Below are positions 53,719 to 64,000 of a DNA stretch of 64,000 nucleotides, piece after piece. The stretch's first letter is position 1, and every line of letters starts with the position of its first letter. Source of the stretch: Nilaparvata lugens (taxonomy: Eukaryota > Arthropoda > Insecta > Hemiptera > Delphacidae). The stretch spans positions 66,339,708 to 66,403,707 of the forward strand of contig NC_052508.1 in the NCBI RefSeq assembly GCF_014356525.2. Direction: 5' to 3'. The notes below the pieces were generated by a model, which ran no database searches, was not told the DNA's origin, and worked only from the letters and a program-made list of their open reading frames with translations. Position numbers and translations under genes: made by a program.

Positions 53719-54574
53719 ATGAATATTACCACAATATCAACTTCTCAACTACACAAAAAGTGTTAAATATCTTCTTATAATAAGCTATTTGCTTAATAGT
53801 GATTAGCTGGGTGTCCTCTTTACATCAGTAAAGATAGCCTTTATCTTTTCCCATCAATCCATATAATAATTATTATTCCATATTAGGTTTTGGAGGTGTG
53901 AAAATCAAATCGGGCTCCATTCATTCCTTATCAATTTTACTCCTCAGGTATTTCTTCCATTTCATTACCCTATCCTAGTAGGAGTGAAAAATCAAAGACC
54001 ATCGGAACCAAGCTTCCAGCTTTCCAATTCCCATGCTGTAGTGCGAAGATTATTCTAATTGCAACATGCTATTCACAATAGAAGGCAATGTCCCATTAGT
54101 AACTGGATCTTGCACACGTCTTTGTAGTCTGTCTTTCATTCATTCATTCATCAGACCTCACTGGATGTGAATCTAATGATAGTGCGGGTGTCTGGTGATA
54201 GGGTGACAGAGAAGGGGTGGGGAGGTTGTCGAAGAAAAGCACTTTTCAGTGTCGGCAGTTGTGACCTCGTTCGAGGTACCCGCTGCACTGGAGTCATTCC
54301 ACTTCAAAATGTCACCATTAGTTTAAATGGGAAGCAGTGATGTTGCTCATAAGACATGCTGATAGTTCGTAGTGAATCGACTATTTTTCTTCGTGTCTTC
54401 AGGTCTCGTTTGAGCCGTCAGTCGTGCACCATCTTTACACCTTTCTTCAACTCTACTAAATTATATATTTTTTCAACTTCCGTATCCCAATCTGTCTGTA
54501 GTCTACTGGCTCTAACACTTTCATTCTATTCTCTATTGTCATCTAATCATAGTATTCATTTCTCCCTAATTTTT
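53719..54574. other. No supported feature
   Basis: GC-richer patch at 54175-54310 (GGGTGTCTGGTGATAGGGTGAC, CGAGGTACCCGCTGCACTGG). No frame or repeat match. Confidence 0.3.
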
Positions 54575-54960
54575 GTGTAACTCTCATCTCATCATATTAA
54601 TTTACAAACATATTATCAAAACAATGATTAAATTAGATGAGAGTTCTCTATTCATATAAGTATTTGGGAGAAAATACACATGTATTTGATGTTTGGAAGA
54701 GAATTAACAGGATTACTCCAAACATTTTATCCCCCAATATTTTACGATTAATATTGTCCAAATGAGGTTATGTTTTTTGTGTAACTCTCATCTCATCATA
54801 TTATTTTTTATATTATAAAATCAATCATTAAATTTGATGAGAGTTCTCTATTCATGCAAGTATTTGGTAGAGATATGTATTTGATGATTGGGAGAGAATC
54901 AACATGATTACTCCCAAGTTTTTATGATTAATATCGTCCAAACGAGGTTATGTTTCCAGT
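54575..54960. repeat. Tandem ~204-bp duplication
   Basis: Units start at 54575 and 54779 with GTGTAACTCTCATCTCATCA. Shared blocks are GATGAGAGTTCTCTATTCAT, GTATTTGATG.TTGG.AGAGAAT, GGATTACTCC and AATGAGGTTATGTTT. Within each unit GATGAGAGTT pairs with AACTCTCATC. Confidence 0.88.
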
Positions 54961-55649
54961 ATCATGATTATCACGAAAACTTACAGTTAATAGTTATTTG
55001 TATATCTAGAGTGAAAAGTATTTTTCACTCGTGATGTACACAACATTTTTCCTCCATCTACATTTTTTCATAGAAACTGCAAATAAAATCATTTTAATAA
55101 CTTACGTATTGGTGACAATGTTTCCTAACAACATAACCTAAAATCTAAAACCTAAAAACCGGCCGTCTGATTGGCACTGCCGAATGCGCCATCTATCGGC
55201 TAAAGTTGTAACAATTATATCAGCTGGGTGTTTACCAAAAATGGCTGACTCCAGATCACGCGGTTCAGATTTGAATTGCTGATCAAAAATATTTGTTGGC
55301 TGATATTTTGAATAGAATAAGATATTTTAAAAATTGTATAAATTTTTATCGTCTACTAATATTAAGAATATAATATCATACAAACATATATTTCATGAGT
55401 TGATCAAATTTCTGGTTGTGGTATTGAATTCAGTTGACTCAATGACAGACACCTCTTTATGCTTTCTCATCTGAGCTTAGACCTTCTAACCTATTATAAT
55501 GTAAGTTTTTAAAATAGAGATGCTTCCCATGTTATTTAAATGGAGTCACTTTTACTCCCTAGGGAGTTTTTCTGTTTTTTACTACCGAGAGCGAAAAAGT
55601 GACACTTTAGTATTATGTTTCAGGGAGTAAAGTAAGTACTTTAGCCAGT
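54961..55649. other. No supported feature
   Basis: Contains ACTCCCTAGGGAGT, a 14-bp palindrome, at 55554. Otherwise AT-rich. Confidence 0.35.
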
Positions 55650-56115
55650 AGGTGGAGGAAAAATATATTTCACTGAGAATGTTGAATTTGGATTAATTAG
55701 AAAATTGAAAAAGTATTGTCACTTTTTAACATTTTATTGATTCATCAATTTTTCCTTGTTCTTCTTCTAATAATACTCCTTTTTCACTTATCATCTTCCA
55801 TCTTCTCCTCCACCTCCTCTTCCTTTTCCTCCTCCTCCTCCTCCTCCTCCTCCTCCTCCTCCTCCTCCTCCTCCTCCTAGGTGGAGGAAAAATATATTTC
55901 ACTGAGAATGTTGAATTTGGATTAATTAGAAAATTGAAAAAGTATTGTCACTTTTTAACATTTTATTGATTCATCATTTTTCTTGTTCTTCTTCTAATAA
56001 TACTCCTTTTCCACTTATCATCTTCCATCTTCTCCTCCACCTCCTCTTCCTTTTCTCCTCCTCCTCCTCCTCTCCTCCTCCTCCTCCTCTCCTCCTCCTC
56101 CTCCTCCTCCTCCTC
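55650..56115. repeat. Tandem 229-bp duplication ending in TCC tracts
   Basis: AGGTGGAGGAAAAATATATT starts at 55650 and 55879. The two units are almost identical until they reach (TCC)n tracts of different length. Arg/Glu-rich and Pro/Ser-rich frames here are repeat artefacts. Confidence 0.93.
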
Positions 56116-57060
56116 CCCCACCTGCCATACAACTCCTTCACCTCTAATTTTATTTTTTTCTCGAATTCTGCTTTTCTTGCTCTTCCCCGCAACTCTCATT
56201 CCTCCTTTTCCTTCTCTAGTCCTCACTTGTTGAAAAACGCCAATAATAATTGAAAAATATCTTGAAACTACTGTATTTCCTACAGCAATACAATGCCAAG
56301 CAGGTTTGACGTTTATTCTGCATAGTGTAACTGTCACCTCAATCAAAATTCGTTCTCTGTTAAGAACGATCTAATTCTGATATCATAACTTTAGAACTTT
56401 CCGCTAAAGCGGCCAACGTACTACAACTTCTAGTGACTGTTCATGTGCTCATGCTACACATGTGAAGTTTCCTGTCTGAAAGCGGTCAGACGACTGACAA
56501 ATTGGCAACTGCGCTTCCACCTATTACTCCATTAATCACTGTAATTGGCTGATCTCCCTCAATTTCTCTGCGCTGCATATTCCTCCAAGTCTAAAGTAAA
56601 TTTGCACGGACTATAATAATAATAGTTGTACTTCCATTTCTATTTTATAGACCTAGGTGGTTTGAATCAAAGCAGTACAAACAAAGATTCCCTGACTCTA
56701 TTCATTTTCGCATAATTCAATTTCTATCAGCTGCATCCTGTCACCATTCACCCCCTCTTCAAAGTCCTACCAGGAACCAACCAGGGCCTTGTAGAAGAAG
56801 TCTCAGAACGAAGCATGAAGAAGTTGACATCTTAAGTCTGAGGCGGCAATTTTGCATTGTTAGCGTGCAATCGAAGTGATAGGCCACGTACTTAGCAATA
56901 AACGTGAAGAATTAGATCTGCCAAGGTTAATGGAATCTTCCCATGCCTTTCTCGAAGAAGGAAGTCCGTCAACGTGTATAATAGTTTTCTACTAACTTTG
57001 CAAACCTCGTTTTGTCTCAACTATCAATCATTCTCTCTTTTTCGGCTACCGGTTTTAGCG
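56116..57060. other. No supported gene
   Basis: Moderate GC. Contains CTAAAGCGGCCAACG at 56406. I find no open frame with family character and no repeat match. Confidence 0.3.
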
Positions 57061-57069
57061 ATTCGTTAC

Positions 57070-57160
57070 GGAGATGGTGGAGGAGGATGAGGAGGAAGAT
57101 GATGATGATGATGAGGAGGAGGAGGAGGAGTAGGAGGAGTAGGAGGAGATAGGAGGAAGA
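57070..57160. repeat. GAG/GAT polypurine microsatellite
   Basis: GGTGGAGGAGGATGAGGAGG and GATGATGATGATGAGGAGGA tracts. Confidence 0.95.
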
Positions 57161-57548
57161 GGTGTAGAGAAGGTTTTGTTAGGAAGAGGCTAAACTCTAC
57201 CAAGCGTAAACGGAGGCTAATTTTGTTTTGATCTTGCAAATTGATGCTTCCACTACGTGCAATAGTGTTGTTATTGTGTGGATGTGCTCGCCATTTCCCT
57301 GCACTTTCTCACCGGGAATAGTGATACAGTTCTCTGTGAAAATCACAGAACAGCTTTGAATCCAGCCTAGATCCAGGTCGATTCACAAAGAAGCCGATAA
57401 TGAATGATGCCCGCGTCTAAAGCGGTCGAGTCACCAAAGTGGGCCGAATAGATAAAAAATTGTGAATGATCTTTTACGTTAGGAGAGTATATTTAGTTTA
57501 ACGGTGGTTCCAGATTTCTATGTGAAACATTTTAAAATAGATAATGAA
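57161..57548. other. No supported feature
   Basis: Contains GTCTAAAGCGGTCGAGTCACC at 57415; no gene. Confidence 0.35.
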
Positions 57549-57675
57549 AACTGGGATTTTTTTTAAAAATATCACGTAAAATAACAACTTGATGACACCA
57601 TTGGTGTCGAAACAAGTTTGTTATTTTACAATATATAAGTGATTTTTTTGACAAAATCCCAGTGTTTTCCCAGTT
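57549..57675. mobile_element. 127-bp foldback (AACTGGGATTTT ends)
   Basis: The left AACTGGGATTTTTTTTAAAAA, ATATCAC, AAAATAACAA pairs with TTGTTATTTTACAATATATA, GTGATTTTTTTGACAAAATCCCAGT. The core TTGATGACACCATTGGTGTCGAAAC is of the type seen at 19.2 kb. Half of this element recurs at 32.01-32.07 kb at the end of a family G copy. Confidence 0.75.
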
Positions 57676-57847
57676 TGTATGGATAGATATTATCACAACA
57701 TCTCACCAGCAAAAGTATCTGAAGTGAAAATAGATCTTGGTTACTCCCGTATTTTTTTTATCTAACTCTTGAATTACCGGTACTTGAAGTTGGGTATGGA
57801 ACATAACCATCATTCATCAGAATCAGTAGTCTAATGATAGGGAAGAA
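57676..57847. other. No supported feature
   Basis: Short spacer. Confidence 0.4.
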
Positions 57848-58680
57848 TATTTTTTGTTGAAAAAGTTCTGTAGTCCTGTTTCAAATAATGTTCCGAACTG
57901 AAGTACAGTACAGTATTTCTAAGGTTGTACTGCTACTCTATAGTACCGCTACTCTACTCATATAAAGTTGTGATTTGAGAAGAACTATGTTATATTTGTA
58001 TAGTTTCATTGAAAAAGTATAGTTTGTTGAATAAGTTTTGTAGTCCTGTTTCAAAAAATGTTCCGAACTGAAGTACAGTACAGTATTTCTAAGGTTGTAA
58101 TGCTACTCTACTCATATAAAGTTGTGATTTAAGAAGAACTCTGTTATATTTGTATAGTTTCATTGAAAAAGTATAGTTTGTTGAATAAGTTTTGTAGTCC
58201 TGTTTCAAATAATGTTCCAAACTGAAGTACAGTACAGTATTTCAAAGGTTGTACTGCTACTCTATAGTACTACTACTCTACTCATATAAAGTTGTGATTT
58301 GAGAAGAACTTTGTTATATTGTGTATAATTCCATTGAAAAAAGTATAGTTTGTTGAAAATGTTTTGTAGTCCTGTTTAAATAATGTGCCAAACTGAAGTA
58401 CAGTAGGTACACAAAATTTCTAAGGTTGTACTGCTACTCTATAGTACTGCTACTCTACTCATATAAAGTTGTGATTTGAGAAGAACTCTGTTATATTTGT
58501 ATAGTTTCATTGAAAAAGTATAGTTTGTTGAATAAGTTTTGTTCCTGTTTCAAATAATGTTCCGAACTGAAGTACAGTACAGTATTTCTAAGGTTGTAAT
58601 GCTACTCTATAGTACTGCTACTCTACTCATATAAAGTTGTGATTTGAGAAGAACTCTTGTTATATTGTATATATATATAG
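57848..58680. repeat. Satellite-like tandem array, five ~155-174-bp units
   Basis: Units contain TAGTCCTGTTTCAAATAATG, CCGAACTGAAGTACAGTACAG, AAGGTTGTA.TGCTACTCTA, ACTCATATAAAGTTGTGATT and GAAGAACT.TGTTATATTTG. The TAGTCC/TTCCTG anchor is at 57871, 58041, 58195, 58367 and 58541. Unit length varies because TAGTACTGCTACTCTA is present or absent. Confidence 0.95.
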
Positions 58681-59802
58681 TTTCATTGATTCGAAATTTG
58701 TAATTAAATATACAAACTTTTAATTCTAGTGTACAATCATAGAGAAAAGATACCGTTGAAAAAATATACAATTACATTATTTGTCTCTGGTATATTAAGC
58801 TCGATGGGAACACATTAAATTTTGTAGCAAACGTATCTATGGCACATTTTGTTTGTTAATTGTGTAAAATATTCGCACTCATTCAAGTAGCTTGCTGCTT
58901 GAAACCATTCACAATAACAAGTAAACAATCAATTTTATTAATGATTAAAAACCACTGCGAAAATTCGACTTTGAAATTTACTTTAGAAAATTCGATAGTG
59001 AACTCGATATTTCCTATTTAATTTTGTTTTGGATTGGAAAGTGTTAGCTAAATCTAAATCCATCTTATTTTGAAATTGTAGCAAACTATGCTTCTAATTG
59101 AATATAACTTTTACTAGTACTTGGACTAACGATCAGCCTTTCCTATCCTAAATTAATACTTCAAGTGAAATATAAATGAAAACAAAATTGTAAAAAGTTT
59201 AGTTTCTTATTGATTTGCATATAATGGGAAATATTCAACTCCGCCATTCTCGTTAACTGTAGGCTGCTGTTATGACAATGCTCAACTCAATTAGTGGGTC
59301 AGAAAAATTAGTGGTTAGGCCTATCGCTAAAAATTACAAGCTCAAGTAGGTCGTGGTTATTATCGGAAATTTCATCAGCTTCTCAGAGTAATCTCAGCTA
59401 ATATTGTCAGATTCCAGTATAAATTTTCCCATTAAAGTAGAAAATATCCGTTTAGGAAATGTTTTTTCACTTTTTTGAAAACGGTGAGGAAACGCGATTC
59501 GTTCTTCTGTGGAATTCCATCTCTAGACATCATTCCACAGTAGCATTGTACTGATTTTTATGCTTTAAATGCATTGTCATGGCCTTGATCCTTGATTAAA
59601 TTGGAAATATTCGGTTAATTGTCTTGTAATTGAGGCGTGATCCGTGCATTGAATCAAGAAAACAAAAGTATCCAGAGGAAATAGATTGGTTTTTTCATTT
59701 TTTTTACTTTCAATTTCTTTTTTGTAGTTGTCATCTTTCCGGTTCTGTTTCGAGAATTGAACAAATCAATAGAATGACTTATATTTACTGTACTCTTTGT
59801 AT

Positions 59803-60138
59803 GAAAATCTGGTATGGTGAACTCACACAACTTTCATTGCCGTTATGAAAATTGATCACCTGACGCTAGTGTTCACGCGCATCTCAAGTCTACTTATAAA
59901 CGAAGATCTGAGCCAGCTGTTGACAGGACAATAACGCTGGAGACATACGAGGTCTGCTATCTCTTCATAGTGAATGATTTAATAGAATCAACAATTGCCA
60001 ACAGTTTGCAATTGAATAGGTAATCACATTTTCTCAAATTTCGAGCTTATTTTCAATTGTAGGTGAAAATGTTACTGGACATTAATTTGAAGAGATTTTT
60101 CATGTTAGTTTTTCATCATTTCAAGAACAAGAACTCTA
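59803..60138 (+). mobile_element. Element H, 5' fragment
   Basis: The first ~335 bp of H (AAAATCTGGTATGGTGAACT..., TGATCACCTGACGCTAGTGT) stop abruptly at GAACTCTAG, where a second H begins. Confidence 0.82.
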
Positions 60139-60843
60139 GTGTGGCGCACTCACACAACTTTCCTTGCCGTTATGAAAATTTATCACCTGACGCTAGTGTT
60201 CACGCGCATCTCAAGTCTACTATTCAAAGATCCAAGCCATCTGGTTACAGGACAATAAAGCTGGAGACACACGAAGTCTGCTATCTCTTCATAGTGAATG
60301 ATTTAATAGAATCAACAGTTTGCAATTGAAATAATAACATTTTCTCGAATTTCGAGCTTGTTTTAAATTTTAGTTGAAAATGTTACTAAACATTAATTGT
60401 AGAGATTTCCATGCTCAATCTTTTCCACTTGAAATTTTTTGTTTAAATTGCATTTGAAGCCTGATAATTGGGAATCTAAAATCAAACTTTGCATAGATGG
60501 GGCGGAGCTCCTGAAATTTTTACAGATATGGGACTTGTGGCAGTTGATAGAGCTTATCAATGACTATTCTAGGTATAAATTTAATCAAAATCGTTGAAGC
60601 CGTTTTCGAGAAAATAGCGAAAAACCCTGTTTTTGACAACATTTTCTCCATTTTAGCCGCCATCTTGAATTGCATTTGATCGAAATTGTTCGTGTCGGAT
60701 CCTTATATTGTAAGGACCTTAAGTTCCAAATTTCAAGTCATTCCGTTAATTGGGAGATGAGATATCGTGTACACAGACGCACACACACTCATACACACAC
60801 ACACACACACACACCACACACACACACACACACCACACACACA

Positions 60844-60874
<31 letters not shown>

Positions 60875-60875
60875 C

Positions 60876-60936
<61 letters not shown>

Positions 60937-61074
60937 AGACCAATACCCAAAAACCAGTTTTTTGGACTCAGGGGACCTTGAAACGTATTGAAATTTAGAA
61001 ATTGGGGTACCTTAATTTTTTTCGGAAAGCAATACTTTCCTTACCCATGGTAATAGGGCAAGGAAAGTAAAAAT
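60139..61074 (+). mobile_element. Element H, copy 2, with long CA tract
   Basis: TGTGGCGCACTCACACAACT to GGCAAGGAAAGTAAAAAT. Body as in copy 1. Lengthened by ~150 bp of CA repeat at 60779-60931. Overlapping His/Thr-rich and Cys/Val-rich frames are CA artefacts. Confidence 0.85.
60779..60931. repeat. CA microsatellite
   Basis: (CA)n interrupted by ACCACA and ACAACA units, inside H copy 2. Confidence 0.98.
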
Positions 61075-62309
61075 ATTAGTGTGATGTTCATCAGGGCATC
61101 CATTCATATTTTCAAATATATCATAGAATTAAACTAGAACATTCTGTATAGAGATGGAAATTACTGAGATATTGCAATCATTCAAATGCCGATGAATTAA
61201 TAATTATTAGCAAACGTATCTATGGCACATTTGTTTGTTAATTGTGTAAAATATTCGCACTCATTCAAGTAGCTTGCAGCTTGAAACCATTCACAATAAC
61301 AAGTAAACAATCCATTTTATTAATGATATGAAACCACTGCAAAAATTCGACTTTAAAATTTACTTTAGAAACTTCGATAGTGAACTCGATTTTTCCCATT
61401 GATTGTTTGGATTGGAAAGTGTTAGCTAAATCTAAATCCATCTTATTTTGAAATTGTAACAAACTATGCTTGAAATTGAATATAACTTTTACTGTTTTAC
61501 TAGTACTAGGACTAACGATCAGTTTTTTTCCTATCCTAATAATTAATTCTTGAAGTGAAATAAAAATGAAAACAAAATTGTAAAAAGTTTACTTTCTTAT
61601 TGATTTGCATATAATGGGAAATATTCAACACAGCTATTCTTTTTAACTGTAGGCTGCTGTTAGGACAATGCTCAACTCAATTAGTGGGTCATACTCAATA
61701 GGCCTATCGCTAAAAATTACAAGCTGAAGTAGGTCGTGGTTTTTTATCGGAAATTTCATCAGCTTCTCAGAGTAATCTCAGCTAATAATGTCAGATTTCA
61801 GTATAAATTTTCCCATTAAAGTAGAAAATATCCGTTTAGGAAATGTTTTTTCACTTTTTTGAAAACGGTGAGGAAACGCGATTCGTTCTTCTGTGGAATT
61901 CCATCCCAGACATCATTCCACAGTAGCATTGTACTGATTTTTATGCTTTAAATTAATGCATTGTCATGACCTTGATCCTTGATTAAATTGGAAATATTCG
62001 GTTAATTGTCTTGTAATTGAGGCGTGATCCATGCATTGAATCAAGAAAACAAAAGTATCCAGAGGAAATAGATTGGTTTTTTCATTTTTTTACTTTCATT
62101 TTCTTTTTTTGTAGTTGTCATTTTTCCGGTTCTGTTTGAACAGTTGAACAAATCAATGAAATGACTTATATCTACTGTACTCTTTGTAAAAAATATTAGT
62201 GCCATGTTCATCAGGGCATCTATTCATATTTTTAAATATATCATAGAATTAATGTTTCGAGAATTGAACAAATCAATAGAATGACTTATATTTACTGTAT
62301 TCTTTGTAA

Positions 62310-63100
62310 AAAATCTGGTGTGGTGCACTCACACAACTTTCCTTGCCGTTATGAAAATTGATCACCTGACGCTAGTGTTCACGCGCATCTCAAGTCTACT
62401 TATAAACGAAGATCTGAGCCAGCTGTTGACAGGACAATAACGCTGGAGACATACTAGGTCTGCTATATCTTCATAGTGAATCAACAGTTGCCAAAAAATT
62501 GCAATTTGATAATCACATTTTCTTGAATTTCGAGCTTATTTTCAATTTTAGGTGAAAATGTTGCTGAACATTAATTGTAGAGATTTTCATGCTGAATCTT
62601 TTCCACTCAAATTTTTCTGTTCAAATTGTATCTGAAGCCTGATAATTGGGAATCTAAAATCAAACTTTGCATAGATGGGGCGGAGCTCCTGAAATTTTTA
62701 CAGATTTGGGACTTGTGGCAGTTGATAGAGCCTATCAATGACTATTTTAGGTTTAAATTTAATCAAAATCGTTGAAGCCGTTTTCGAGAAAATAGCGAAA
62801 AACACCGTTTTTGACAACATTTTCTCCATTTTAGCCGCCATCTTGAATTGCATTTGATCGAAATTGTTCGTGTCGGATCCTTATATTGTAAGGACCTTAA
62901 GTTCCAAATTTCAAGTCATTCCGTTGATTGGGAGATGAGATATCGTGTACACAGACGCACATACACACACACACACACACAGACCAATACCCAAAAACCA
63001 CTTTTTTGGACTCAGGGGACCTTGAAACGTAAAGAAATTTTGAAATCGGGGTACCTTAATTTTTTTCGGAAAGCAATACTTTCCTTACCTATGGTAATGG
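62310..63100 (+). mobile_element. Element H, copy 3, 3'-truncated by ~20 bp
   Basis: AAAATCTGGTGTGGTGCACT to TTTCCTTACCTATGGTAATG. The final GGGCAAGGAAAGT is replaced by GCCTATACCAATACC. The CA tract is short (62961-62981). Confidence 0.83.
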
Positions 63101-63190
63101 CCTATACCAATACCTATGGAGTTGAACTAGAACATTCTGTATAGAGATGGAAATTACTGAGATATTGCAATCATTCAAATTCCGATGAAT

Positions 63191-63390
63191 TAATAATTAT
63201 TATTAAACGAAAATCCAAATTATATGCTGTAATTCACCCCAAAGGCTTCTGCTACTGCAAATATTGACAACAGGGTAAACAGCTAGATGAAAATTTCGAT
63301 GAGCGCTACTATTCAAAAATTATTTGTCAGCCCGGGAATCGAACCAGTACCTCCTAATTGCCGATCAGGAATGCTTACTCTTACACCAAT
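63191..63390 (-). mobile_element. SINE family D, full length with tRNA-like head
   Basis: The minus strand starts with TGGTGTAAGAGTAAGCATTC (A-box like) and has an anticodon-arm-like TCCTG...TAGGA and a B box GGTTCGATTCCCGGG. It continues in the family body to TTTAATAATAATAATT. The B box and flanking stem fit a tRNA T arm, so the SINE is tRNA-derived and presumably pol III transcribed. This is the only copy here with its head. Confidence 0.88.
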
Positions 63391-63391
63391 T

Positions 63392-63493
63392 TTCATCTAG
63401 CTGTTTACCCTGTTGTCAATATTTGCAGTAGCAGAAGTCTTTGGGGTGAATCACAGCATTTAATTTGGATTTTCGTTTAATAATAATAATTAT
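63392..63493 (+). mobile_element. SINE family D, 5'-truncated, inverted to the previous
   Basis: ATTTTCATCTAGCTGTTTACCC to TTTTCGTTTAATAATAATAATT. Together with the neighbouring copy it makes a ~300-bp inverted pair. Confidence 0.88.
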
Positions 63494-63755
63494 TCATTCT
63501 GTATAGGCTGTACATTATTATTATTGAAGAATTGAGATTTTTTAAGAAAAATATGAATAACAATGTAAGTTTTGAAAACTTATAGTATTCCTCTAGAAAT
63601 AGCTGTATTTAATATTGGGCTACTATTCATTTTACTATTTTTATAGTATTTCTAGTTTGTTGTACCAACCTTCAATATTAAAGCTGATATACTTTCCTAA
63701 TTTAACTGATAAAAATAAGTACAAGAATTATGATTTAAAAAATATTGACAAATGT
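63494..63755. other. No supported feature
   Basis: AT-rich spacer. Confidence 0.4.
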
Positions 63756-63896
63756 AATTATTATTGAAACAAAAATCCAAATCAAATGCTGTAAATCACC
63801 CCGAAGACTTCTGCTACTGCAAATATTGACAACAGGGTAAACATCTAGATGGAAAATCGATGAGCGCTACTATTCAGAAATTATTTGTTAGCCCTC
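63756..63896 (-). mobile_element. SINE family D, headless
   Basis: ATTATTATTGAAACAAAAATCC (tail side) through GACAACAGGGTAAACATCTAGA to AAATTATTTGTTAGCCC. Truncated at the junction with the tRNA-like part. Confidence 0.85.
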
Positions 63897-64000
63897 AAGT
63901 GTCTTTTCTTTCATCGTATTTCATTATCCATAAGTATATTTTCCATTGGTTATAAGTGTTCAATATTACAATCTTGTCATTCCCTCTTAGAAGAAATAAC

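Larger units (their letters stand above)
58826..63200. repeat. Tandem segmental duplication (units 58826-61208 and 61209-63200)
   Basis: Both units begin AGCAAACGTATCTATGGCAC. They share ~1 kb of unique-looking DNA with ~95% apparent identity by eye, then a copy of element H, then GAACATTCTGTATAGAGATGG...GAATTAATAATTATTA. Differences are an extra partial H in unit 1, an extra ~100-bp internal duplication in unit 2 (62192-62300), and small indels. The 72- and 65-codon frames in them are not genes. Confidence 0.93.

Noticed and set aside
40279..57430. CTAAAGCGG motif at 40279, 56406 and 57418 as a regulatory element
   Set aside because: Only nine to eleven bases are shared; three hits in 64 kb may be chance.
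60733..60998. His/Thr-rich and Cys/Val-rich frames
   Set aside because: CA/TG microsatellite translation.
63329..63388. Functional tRNA gene
   Set aside because: A and B boxes are present but the acceptor stem is missing and the anticodon loop would have nine bases; it is the head of a SINE.
1..64000. CRISPR array, bacterial operon, phage or prophage
   Set aside because: No regularly spaced short direct repeats, no dense coding and no bacterial signals; composition and repeats are insect-like.

Overview
The window is AT-rich eukaryotic DNA with no operons, no rRNA and no intact long reading frame. It looks like an intergenic or deep intronic, repeat-dense stretch of an insect genome. Several dispersed families match, from memory and not by search, sequence I associate with delphacid planthoppers. 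The main ones are the 0.8-kb element ending in GGCAAGGAAAGT and the retroposon tail with the CTCTCCC hairpin. The brown planthopper Nilaparvata lugens is my best guess for the source, at roughly 0.65 confidence.

No intact host gene is supported. The protein-like sequence is transposon debris. At 4.1-5.8 kb (minus strand) lies a broken Ty3/gypsy element with an LTR, a primer-binding site, gag, CCHC knuckles and an aspartic protease. Two 3' ends of non-LTR retrotransposon reverse transcriptases lie at 15.9 kb (plus) and 51.2-51.9 kb (minus). One possible 57-bp internal exon of an unidentified gene is at 27.32 kb.

Everything else is repeats. (A) A retroposon 3'-tail family with a GGGAGAG...CTCTCCC hairpin has at least 11 copies, plus a related subfamily. 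(B) Foldback elements with GGTTGCACAA ends have 4 copies. (C) MITEs with TATAGTGAGGTCCACG inverted repeats and TA flanks have 5 copies. (D) A tRNA-derived SINE has 7 loci, twice as inverted pairs; a second tRNA-like SINE has 2 copies. (E) Non-autonomous Helitrons with TC...CTAG ends have 6 copies. (G) A CCAAT-box-rich repeat has 3 copies. (H) The 0.8-kb element carrying a CA tract has 3 loci and two internal empty sites. (N) A ~0.4-kb family has 3 copies. There are also many single foldbacks, among them a perfect 165-bp palindrome at 29.98 kb and a 1.25-kb hairpin at 6.5-7.8 kb.

Layout: 0-4 kb tails, foldback, Helitron; 4-6 kb gypsy; 6.5-9.7 kb hairpin, MITE with nested Helitron, foldback; 11-12.7 kb half of a dispersed inverted duplication plus a TTC tract; 13-20 kb MITEs, SINE pair, LINE end; 20-22.3 kb tandem duplication in which only one unit holds element H; 22.8-30.2 kb nested Helitron, SINEs, foldbacks; 31-35 kb CCAAT repeats; 35.5-40 kb polypurine DNA; 40-52 kb tails and family N; 54-58.7 kb tandem duplications and a ~165-bp tandem array; 58.8-63.2 kb a 2.0-2.4-kb tandem duplication; 63.2-64 kb SINEs.

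No new multi-gene system is visible. The points most worth checking are the empty/filled site pairs that define element H, the perfect palindrome, the candidate microexon, and the long hairpins as possible small-RNA sources.
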